From NCBI RefSeq assembly GCF_041929205.1, contig NZ_JBHFNT010000224.1: 64,000 nt of DNA, one strand, 5' to 3'. The translations under genes and the position numbers were made by a program. Origin of the DNA: Floridanema evergladense. GTDB taxonomy: Bacteria > Cyanobacteriota > Cyanobacteriia > Cyanobacteriales > Aerosakkonemataceae. Position 1 is the first letter of the stretch. Every line of letters starts with the position of its first letter. Of the stretch, positions 29,253-39,400 are shown piece after piece. Below the pieces are notes generated by a model. That model made no database searches. It worked only from the letters and a program-made list of their open reading frames with translations, and was not told where the DNA came from.

Positions 29253-32200
29253 CTAAAGCAAGGGGGCTTTAGACTTCAAGACTTGTAATTGAGTGGCTAA
29301 TATTTTTACGTTGGGTTCATAAAGCATTCGACCATGATTTCCTGGTATACATATAACCTTGACAAGCTTCTGAGTGTATGCTTGCCATCCCCAGTCGGGT
29401 AAATTGTAGTCGGAAATAGCTTGCAATTCTTGTAAAACAATATCATGAATTTCTTGAGCGCGGAATAAGACAATGGGGGCAGAAATTGAATGAGTAGGGC
29501 GATAATTTGCGTAATTGAGAGTCAGGGCTTTCATAACTTTCATATTAGTTTTGAGTAGATCGAGGCTGGAATGTTCTGGTAAAATATTATTTTGATATAG
29601 ATACTCTGCCGCTAGATTCCACCGAGTTCGATCGTCCGGTTGACTTAACAAATCATCGTAGCTCAGTTCTAAATTAACTGCTTTTAAAGCTTTAATTCTT
29701 TGAATTAATTGCCAAATCCAATCAATTTCTTTTTTGTTAGTAAAATACTCAGGATAAACAACCAATCCAGCGTCAAAAATAGCTAGTAAATCTACTTTTT
29801 CTCCTTGTTGTTCCAGTTGGGAAGCCATTTCAAAAGCCACAGCACAACCAGAAGAATATCCTGCTAGTACGTAAGGGCTTTGAGGTTGTTTTTGGCGTAA
29901 TAAATTAATTAGTTGACTTGCGTGGTCTTCTACTGATTTAGGAAGAGGGCTAAGTCCGTCTCTTCCCGGTGTTTCGAGTCCATAAACGGGGTGTTCAATT
30001 CCTAAATTGATTGCTAAATCTCGAAAATAGAAACTATGTCCGTTTGCACCAGGAAGACAAAATAGAGGGGTTGCTTTTCCTAAAGGTTGAAGTGAAAGTA
30101 AATCGGGGTGTACTTGTGGTAATTTAGTATTACCAATTTCTTGTGCTAGTTGAGCAATTGTCGGATTTTGAAATAAAGTACTTAAAGAAACTTGTTGCTC
30201 AAAAACTTGTTGAATATTATTAAGCAATTTCATCGCTAATAAAGAATGACCACCTAAGTCGAAAAAGTTATCATAAATGCCAATTTCTTGAGGTTCGAGT
30301 ATGGCAGACCATATTTGTATTAATTGTTTTTCGATTTCATTGCGTGGATCTGCACATCCACCTTTGTTCAATATATTGGGAGTGGGTAAGGCTTTGCGAT
30401 CGACTTTGCCATTAGCAGTTAAAGGAAACTTTTCAAGTACAATGATTTGAGCAGGTATCATGTAATTGGGTGAGCAGGATTTGAGGTGATTTTTTAATTC
30501 ATAAGAAGAAGCATCATTACTTCTAGTTATATATGCAATTAAACTCTCATTGTTTTCAGTTTTATATAAAGTAACAACGGCTTCTTTTACTGATGGATGT
30601 TGTAACAAAATTGCCTCTATTTCACCCAGTTCAATCCGAAAACCTCTAAGTTTAATTTGGTCGTCAATGCGTCCTAAATACTCCAAATTGCCCTTATCAT
30701 TCCATCTAGCTAAATCGCCTGTTTTATAAATTCGCTCAGTTTTTCCAAATAACTCAACTTGCAAAAATTTAGCGGCAGTTAATTCGGGACGATGTAAATA
30801 ACCTCTAGCTAAACTCACTCCAGCAATACACAATTCTCCGGGTATTCCAGGGGGTAGCGGTTGATTTTGTGCATCTAAAATATAAATGCGGATATTTGGA
30901 AAAGGTTTACCAATCGGGGGTTTTTTGCCATTAGTTTGACAAGGAGCTACTACCACACAAATTGTAGTTTCTGTTGGTCCATAACCATTGTAAAATTGTC
31001 TTCCATCTGCCCATTTTGTGACTAATTCCGCCGAGCAAACTTCGCCACCGACTACAATACTTTGCAAATCAGGTAAAGCAGTTTGAGGTAATACAGATAA
31101 AATTGAAGGAGGAATAATAATATGGGAAATTTTGCTTTTTGCTATGAAGTTAAGCAAGCTTTGACTGTGTAATAAAGTTTCTTTTTTGCTCAGGTATAAA
31201 CAAGCTCCGGTAATGAGAGTAGGGGCGATTTCACCCAGAGACATATCAAAACTAAGAGATGCTAGTTGTAAGCAACGGCTGTGGGATTGTAGTTGAAAAT
31301 TATGCGCCCATGCTAAAACAAAATTAGTCAATCCCCGATGTTCGATCGCTACTCCTTTTGGTTGTCCAGTCGAACCAGAAGTATAAATTAGATAAGCTAA
31401 ATTTTCCGGTTTACTTCGAGTTGGGGGGTTTGTTATTGATTGGAAATCAAATGTTTCTGGTTCTAAACAAATAACTTTACAGGATTTTTTTAAAGTGTTT
31501 AATGGTAATTTATCTTTGATATAACTTTGAGTTAGCAATAATGATGTTGCCGAATCTTCGAGCATAAATTGAATGCGTTCTTGCGGATAGTCGGGATCGA
31601 TCGGCAAATAAGCACCACCTGATTTTAAAATAGCCAATATGCCAATAATCATCTCAAAAGAACGTTCAACACAGATAGCAATTAAGGTGTCGGGCTGAAT
31701 TTGGTGATGATTGATTAGATAATGAGCGACTTGGTTGGCTTTTTGATTGAGTTGTTGATAAGTTAGGCTTTGAGATTCAAATACTAAAGCGATTCGATCG
31801 GGATTTTGTTCAACTTGTTGTTCAAATAGGTCAACAAAAGTTTGATTGAGGGGGTAATTGGTTTGAGTTTGATTCCAGTGTTGTAGTTGTAGCAGTTCGG
31901 ATGCTGTGATAAAAGATAGTGTATTTATTGGTTGGTGGGGGCGATCGATAATTCCTTGAAGTAAAATCACAAAATGTTCTGCAATTCGTTGTATGGTGCT
32001 ACTCTCAAAAAGGTCGGTAGCATATTCCCAAGAACAATTTAACTGGCGATCGGATTCGCTGGCTATTAATGCTAAATCGAACTTAGCAAATGGATAACTT
32101 AATCCCAGCCATTGAATTTCTAACCCTGGCAAATTTAGGTCGGGACTTTCATTATTTTCTAGGGTAAACATCACTTGAAATAATGGATGATGACTCGTAC

Positions 32201-33449
32201 TGCGTTCTGGTTGTAACTTTTCTACCAAAACTTCAAAGGGGATATCTTGATGAGCATAAGCATCTAAACAATTTTGGCGAATTTGTTGGAGAAATTCGAT
32301 AAAAGTTTGCTCAGGTTTGATTTGACTACGCAATACTAATGTGTTGACAAAAAAACCGATTAATGATTCAGTTTGGCTATGGGTACGGTTAGCAATGGGA
32401 GAACCAATACAAAGATCGTTTTGGCGACTATAACGAGAAAGTAGAATACTTAAAGCTGCCAATAAAATCATAAATAGACTTACTCCTTGTTGCTGACAGA
32501 ATGTTTTAATGGCAGCAGTTAATTGAGAATTTAGAGTATATGAATAGCGGTTTCCTTTGTAAGTTTGTAATGCGGGACGGGGATAATCAGTAGGTAATTC
32601 CAGTAAAGGTGGAGCATGATTAAGTTGCTGTTTCCAATAGTTAATTTGGCTTTCTAATACTTCCCCTTGTAACCAGTTTCTTTGCCAGGTTGCATAATCG
32701 CTATATTCAATAGTTAGAGGAGGCAGATTTGGGGTTTGATTTTGGGCGAAGGCAATATAAGCTTGGCGTAATTCTTTAACAAATATTCCCATTGACCAAC
32801 CATCACTGATAATATGGTGCATATTAATTAGCAACAGATATTTTTGCTCTTTTAATTGCAACAGTTCCGCTTTAAATAAAGGGCCAATATTTAAGTTAAA
32901 TGGTTCTTGAACGTAACTATTAATTAACTGCTTGACATTGGGAGAGTGAGGATTTTCATCAAGATTTTGGCAGTCTAGTATGTTGAGAATTTCGATTTCT
33001 TCTAAATTTCGGATTGCGACTTGAGGTTGTCCTGCTATTGTAGGAAAGTATATCCTTAAACTGGTATGACGGTTAAGCAGATAGGCGAAACTAGAGTGCA
33101 AGGCATTAATATTAAGGTTGCCTTTTAATTGTAGAGCGATCGGCATATTGTAACTAGCTGATAACTCTTGAAATTGCGCTAACAGCCAGAGGCGTTGTTG
33201 AGCAAAAGAAAGAATTTTTGGTGCATCATCTGATAATTTAGGAATTGCCTCTGCCATAGTATTTTCAACTTTGGCAGCCTTTAAGAAGGCTAATATATCT
33301 GCTTTGTGGCTTTGAATTTCCTGCTTAAGTTCAGAAGTAAGGGCATTTTTACTGGTTCGGATTCGTAATTTATCATCTTCAGCCCAAATTTTGCAACCCA
33401 GGTTTTGTAAACTAAGCATCAAAGAAATTACTTGCTCTTTTTGTGTCAT
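29253..33449 (-). CDS. apnD: Anabaenopeptin synthetase D, TubC-C-A-PCP-TE
   Basis: This 1398-aa final module adds the sixth residue and releases the peptide. Domains: TubC docking 1-60; C domain 70-510 with HHIISDGWS near 209; A domain 525-1030 with GSTGQPKG near 693; PCP with GGHSL near 1066; thioesterase 1120-1390 with the nucleophile in GYSSG near 1196 and a late His in PGNHGRM. In anabaenopeptins the TE cyclises the chain onto the Lys side-chain amine. The pocket reads D-M-G-I-V-G-G-I-C. I do not know a published match and predict only a hydrophobic or aromatic residue, as is usual at this position. The start overlaps the apnC stop as ATGA, with AGAGGA just upstream, implying translational coupling. 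Its A domain is closely related to the first A domain of apnC. Confidence 0.93.
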   Translation of the reverse strand: MTQKEQVISLMLSLQNLGCKIWAEDDKLRIRTSKNALTSELKQEIQSHKADILAFLKAAKVENTMAEAIPKLSDDAPKILSFAQQRLWLLAQFQELSASYNMPIALQLKGNLNINALHSSFAYLLNRHTSLRIYFPTIAGQPQVAIRNLEEIEILNILDCQNLDENPHSPNVKQLINSYVQEPFNLNIGPLFKAELLQLKEQKYLLLINMHHIISDGWSMGIFVKELRQAYIAFAQNQTPNLPPLTIEYSDYATWQRNWLQGEVLESQINYWKQQLNHAPPLLELPTDYPRPALQTYKGNRYSYTLNSQLTAAIKTFCQQQGVSLFMILLAALSILLSRYSRQNDLCIGSPIANRTHSQTESLIGFFVNTLVLRSQIKPEQTFIEFLQQIRQNCLDAYAHQDIPFEVLVEKLQPERSTSHHPLFQVMFTLENNESPDLNLPGLEIQWLGLSYPFAKFDLALIASESDRQLNCSWEYATDLFESSTIQRIAEHFVILLQGIIDRPHQPINTLSFITASELLQLQHWNQTQTNYPLNQTFVDLFEQQVEQNPDRIALVFESQSLTYQQLNQKANQVAHYLINHHQIQPDTLIAICVERSFEMIIGILAILKSGGAYLPIDPDYPQERIQFMLEDSATSLLLTQSYIKDKLPLNTLKKSCKVICLEPETFDFQSITNPPTRSKPENLAYLIYTSGSTGQPKGVAIEHRGLTNFVLAWAHNFQLQSHSRCLQLASLSFDMSLGEIAPTLITGACLYLSKKETLLHSQSLLNFIAKSKISHIIIPPSILSVLPQTALPDLQSIVVGGEVCSAELVTKWADGRQFYNGYGPTETTICVVVAPCQTNGKKPPIGKPFPNIRIYILDAQNQPLPPGIPGELCIAGVSLARGYLHRPELTAAKFLQVELFGKTERIYKTGDLARWNDKGNLEYLGRIDDQIKLRGFRIELGEIEAILLQHPSVKEAVVTLYKTENNESLIAYITRSNDASSYELKNHLKSCSPNYMIPAQIIVLEKFPLTANGKVDRKALPTPNILNKGGCADPRNEIEKQLIQIWSAILEPQEIGIYDNFFDLGGHSLLAMKLLNNIQQVFEQQVSLSTLFQNPTIAQLAQEIGNTKLPQVHPDLLSLQPLGKATPLFCLPGANGHSFYFRDLAINLGIEHPVYGLETPGRDGLSPLPKSVEDHASQLINLLRQKQPQSPYVLAGYSSGCAVAFEMASQLEQQGEKVDLLAIFDAGLVVYPEYFTNKKEIDWIWQLIQRIKALKAVNLELSYDDLLSQPDDRTRWNLAAEYLYQNNILPEHSSLDLLKTNMKVMKALTLNYANYRPTHSISAPIVLFRAQEIHDIVLQELQAISDYNLPDWGWQAYTQKLVKVICIPGNHGRMLYEPNVKILATQLQVLKSKAPLL

Positions 33450-36400
33450 AGTTCTATTTCCTCTTCATCGGAGTTTAAAGGTTGGATATCTGCGGAGGAA
33501 TAATTCATCCATAAACAGGTATCGATATAATTTGCTAATTCATTTAGTGTGGGTAATTCAAACAGTTTTCGCAGAGGTATTTCTACTTTGAATTTGTCAC
33601 GGATACGAGAACATAGTTGAGTGCCTAATAAAGAATGTCCTCCTAATTTGAAGAAGTTGTCTTCACGGGCAATTAATTCATATTTCAGCAACTTTGTCCA
33701 GATTTCTGCAAGCAATTTTTCTGTTGATGTTACAGGTAATTCAATGTTTTTTGTTGTTAATGTTGTGCCTGGTTTTGGTAAAGCTTTGCGATCGATTTTT
33801 CCGTTTGGGGTGAGTGGGAGTTTTTCTAAAGCAATGAAATGATTAGGGATCGTATATTCTGGGAGAGTTTTACTGAGAAAACTTCGCCATTCATCTAATA
33901 ATCCTGGATCGATTTCTGCGGTGCGATAGTGTAAAGGTTGATTGGCGTAATGTTGCCAAGGTTTCGATCGCAAATTATGTTCTTGAGTGAATCTTGGTAT
34001 TCTAGTTTGTTCAGCATTATTCCTTTGAAAAACAACATCGTAACTAGAAAAATCTGTTGAGTTATATTGGACAAAAGGTGTATAAGATAATTCCCTGACT
34101 AAAGTTCGGAATGCTTCAGGTTCTATTCCTAATTTAGCGTGATAAATTGCCATTTTTAAATCCGAAACATTGCTCTCTAATTGATTAATTTTTTCTAACA
34201 GTATCATCTCTGAAGTTAGTCGAGCATTGGGGATATTTCTAATACCTAGCAAATCTGATTTTTGTGTTGTGAGAAGTTGCTCAATTTTTTCCAAGTTCAA
34301 TTCTTCACTTTCCCAGTCTAACCATTCTGGAGTTACGAAAGAATTATTTATTTGGTCTAGATGTAAAACTACATCATAGCGAAACCGACTCATTTCTGTG
34401 TGAGTATAACCACGTTTTAATTGAATTTCTACTTGACTAATTCGCGGAAATTTGTGTTTTATGGTAATAAAGAAATCGGGGTCAATTAGTAATTCACCTT
34501 CGTTACAAATACTTTGTTGAATTCGTTGACGCAATTCTTTAATTGATAAGTTGTCTTCGGCACGATAAAATTCAACTGCGGTGTGAAAAGCTGCTAATAA
34601 ATTGAGGTTTCGCACATCTCCTATAAAAATTGCTCCTTGATTTTTTACTGCTGCGATCGCCCCTTCCAGTACCGACAAAAAGTAATCCAATGAGGGAAAA
34701 TATTGGATAACAGAATTCATAATTACCAAGTCATAAGCACCGATTTCAATGCCATCAAATTGGTTAGCAGCACAGGTTTTTAAAGTGACTTTTTCCTGAA
34801 GAGATTGTTGTTTGAGATGTTTTTCAATGTACTGCAATGCTTCCGATGAGAAATCTGTACCTAGATAATGTTGACAATGGGGCGCAATTTTAAACAATAA
34901 CATTCCCGTTCCACAACCTATTTCCCAAACTCGAATCGGTTTAAGTTCTAGAATTTGCTCAACTGTTGTATCTCGCCATTCTTGCATTGCTGATTTGGGA
35001 TAAGGTTCTCCTGTGTATCGATCGTTCCAACCTGCTAGATTGAGTGTAGGATCTTCTGAGGAATTAGAGTTAAGATAAGCATCGGTAAATACTTGTTGCC
35101 AGAGTTCTACTTGTTGATTTTGCAGGTCATCATTTTTGGTTGAGGTGGGGACAATATACGCTACTAAACTTCGATCGAATTCGATGTCTTCTCTGACAAT
35201 AACGACAGCTTCTTGAATCGTTGGATGTTCGATTAATAATGTTTCAATTTCGCCTAATTCAATCCGAAAACCACGCAGCTTGATTTGCCGATCGATCCGA
35301 CCTAAATACTGTAAATTCCCATCAGGTAGCCAACGGGCTAAATCACCTGTTTTATAAATTCGTTCAGTTTGATTGAATAGGTTGAGATGAATGAATTTTT
35401 CCGCAGTAAGTTCGGGGTGATTTAAATAATTTTGAGCCAATCCTTTACCTGCAATACAAAGTTCCCCAGGAATACCAGGAGGAAGGAGTTGATTATGTTT
35501 ATCTAGAATGTAAATGCGGGTATTGGCGATCGCTTTTCCGATCGTTGGTTCATGTTGGGCATTTTTAGCAACTTTCGTAAAAGTTGAGTAAGTTGTATCT
35601 TCAGAAGGGCCATAAAGATTATAAATTTCTGTTACTGATGTGGCTTGATATAATGACTGTACCAAACTATTTCTTAATGCTTCTCCTGCTAAATTAATCA
35701 CTTTCACGCTGGGGGGAATTACATTCATATTCAACAATTCCGCTGCTGCACTCGGTACTGTATTAATCAAGGTAATTGGGACAATACTTTTTTGTGCTTG
35801 CTCAATATAAAGTGCATTTTCTACTACTATTACACTACCGCCTTGAGTGAGAGGAACAAAAATTTCAAAAATTGAAAGGTCAAAACAAATTGAGGTTGAT
35901 GCTAAAACACCTGCAAGTTGTTCTGTACTGAAGATTGAGTGTGCCCACTTGATTAAAACTACTGGGCTATAATGGGCAATGGCAACGCCTTTAGGTCGTC
36001 CTGTGGAACCAGAAGTATAAATTACATAAGCTAAATCATTAGGTTTACTTTGAGGAATTAGGTTTTCTGTTGCTAGATTCGTCCATATTTCTTGTTCCCA
36101 AAATACTACTTGACAGTTATTTTGCAGTTTTTCTAAGGGCAGTTTCTTTTTAATATTGCTGGTTGTTAGTAGTAAAGAAGCATTACTATCTTCGAGCATT
36201 AATTGAATGCGTTCTTGGGGATAATTGGGATCGATCGCTACATAAGCTCCACCAGCTTTGAGAATAGCGAATATCCCGATAACCATTTCTAGCGATCGTT
36301 CGATACAAATTGCCATCAATGAATTATTCGGCAATTTTTTCTCTTCTTTTATTGCTAACAAATGATAAGTTAACTGATTAGCCTTTTGGTTTAATTCTTC

Positions 36401-39400
36401 ATAACTTAAGGTTTTGTTTTCAAACACTAGAGCAATTCGATCGGGGGTTTTCGCTACCTGTTGTTCAAACAGAGTTATTAATGTTTGGTCTTGAGGATAA
36501 TCAATATTTGTTTGATTCCAAAGTTGTAGCTGTTTGATTTCTACGGTGGTAATTAAAGGTAGCGTACTGATTGATTGTTGGGGATTTTGAGTAATTGCTT
36601 CTAGCAATATTTCCAAGTGTCCTGCCATCCGTTGAATTGTTGTCGGCGCGAATAAATCTGTCGCATATTCCCACATACAATGCAGTTGATTATCCCTTTC
36701 AGAAACATCCAAGGTTAAATCAAACTTGGTAAATGGATAATCTTGCTCCAAATATTTAATATCAAGTTCTGGTAATTTAACTTTTATCCCTGCACTTTCC
36801 ATATTTTGCAAAACTATCATTACCTGGAACAAAGGGTTATAACTAAGACTGCGTTCCGGGTGCAATTGTTCTACCAAATATTCAAAGGGAATATCTTGAT
36901 GGGAGTATGCTTCTAAACAAGTTTGGCGGGTTTTTTGGAGTAATTCAATAAAGTTTTGTTCTGGCTTAATTTGACTCCGCAAAACTAATGTATTAACGAA
37001 AAATCCAATTAATCCTTCGGTGTGACTGTGGGTGCGATTGGCGATCGCAGAACCAACACATAAATCTTCTTGACGGCTATAACGAGATAGTAAAATATTG
37101 AAAGCCGTCAACAGAGTCATAAACAAACTAACTCCCTGTTTTTGACTCAAAAGTTTTAGTTTTTCAGTCAACTCCCCACTCAAACTATATTCTTCGCGTC
37201 CACCTTGATAACTTTGTTGTGCTGGACGAGGATAATCAGTAGGTAAATCAAGTAATTGAGGCGCATCTTTTAGCTGTTGTTTCCAATAGTTTTTTTGAGT
37301 TTCTAAAATCTCTCCTTGTAGCCAATTACGCTGCCAAGCTGCATAATCAGTATATTGAATTGGTAATGGTGAGAAATTGGGAAGATTCCCGCTGGCAAAA
37401 GCAGAATAAGCTTGTTCCCATTCCCGTTTAAATACTCCCATTGACCAACCATCACTAATAATATGGTGCATATTAATAAGCAGCACATTTTTCTGTTTGC
37501 CTAGTTGTAATAATTTGATTTTTAACAGTGGCCCAACATTTAAATCAAATGGTTCTGCTGCATGAATGTCTGCTAAGTTTTGGACGGTTTCTGCTTGAAT
37601 TTGGGGAGGGAGTTCTTGCAGATTGACGATCGCTAAAACTTCTATCTGTTCAGGATTTTTAATAATTACTTGCGCCTCTCCTTCAATCACTGGGAAACAA
37701 GTGCGGAGAATTTCATGGCGTTTAATCAAATAAGCAAAACTGGCACGCAAGGCTTCTATATTCAAATTACCATTAAGTGAGTAAGCTGTTGATATATTAT
37801 AGTTACCCCAAGTTCCTGAACCTTCTAATTGCGCTAAAAACCAAAGCCTTGATTGAGCAAATGATAATGTTTTGGGTTCATTTTCTGGCTGAGGTGCGAT
37901 CGGAGGTAAGGTGACACCTAAAGCAGCTCGATCGATTTCTATTGCTAACTCAAATAAAATGCTATACTCAAATACCTTGCGTACAGATATTTCTACTCCA
38001 AAACTATCACGAATTCTAGTAATTAATTGAGTAGCTAACAGAGAATGTCCGCCAAGTTCAAAGAAATTGTCTCGACGACTAACATATTTAACTTTTAAAA
38101 GAGCTTGCCATAAACTAGCCAGTAGTTCTTCTGTGGGAGTTATTGGCATTTCCCAGTTAATTGCAGCATTTATGTCTGGTGTTGGTAGGGATTTGCGATC
38201 GAGCTTACCATTAGGAGTAATTGGTAATTTATCCAATAGGATTATCTGCGCTGGAACCATATAATTTGGTAATAGCGTTTTTAAGTATTCCTTAAGTTGA
38301 TTACCTAAATTGCTGGATTTCTCCGCTGTTGTGATATATGCCACTAACCGAGGATTATCATCAGCTTCGTAGAGAATGACAACGGCTTCTTTAACCCATT
38401 TATTTTGTAATAAAGTTGCTTCAATTTCACCAATTTCTACTCTAAATCCTCTGAGTTTAATTTGGTCGTCAATGCGTCCAAGATACTCAATATTTCCTTG
38501 GAAATTCCATTTGGCTAAGTCACCAGTTTTGTAAATTCGCTCACTTTTACCAAACAAATCAACTTCAATAAATTTTTCTTTGGTTAAGTCAGGACGATGT
38601 AAATAACCTCTGGATAATCCAATTCCTGCAATACATAATTCTCCGGGAATTCCCGGAGGTAAAAGTTGATTTTGGGCATCTAAAATATAAATTCGGTTAT
38701 TAGCTATTGGTTTACCAATGTCGGGTTTTTTCCCATTCGGGTTACATTCGGCTATACTCACTGTAACCGTTGATTCTGTCGGTCCATAGCAATTAAAAAA
38801 CCGTCGTTCTTTTGCCCATTGCGTTACTATTTCTGCTGGACAAACTTCGCCGCCAACGATTATGTTTTGTAGGTCTGGTAGTGAAGCTTGAGGTAAGATA
38901 GATAAGGTGGAAGGAGGTAGAGCTATATGAGAAATTTGGCGATCGCGCAACAAATTAACCAAGCTTTGACTAGGTAATAAAGTTTCTGATTTAGCTAGAT
39001 ACAAAGTAGCACCTGCGGATAAAGCAGTGGCAATTTCGCCAATTGATAAATCGAAACTAAAAGCACCAAATTGCAGCCAACGAGTTTCCGGTTTAATTTG
39101 AAAAGTTTCCGCCCAAGTTAAGATTAAATTCACCAAGGCGCGGTGTTCAATCATCACTCCTTTGGGTTGTCCTGTGGAACCAGAAGTATAAATTAGATAT
39201 GCTAAATTTTCTGGTTTAGTTTGTGGTAGAAGATTTTCTGTTGATTCGTCAGCGAAAGTTCCAGATTCTAAATAAATAACTTGGCAAGTACTTTTTATTG
39301 GTAATTTATCTTTGATAGAACTTTGAGTTAGTAATACTGATGTCCCCGAATCTTCGAGCATGAATTGAATGCGTTCTTGGGGATATTTTGGGTCAATTGG

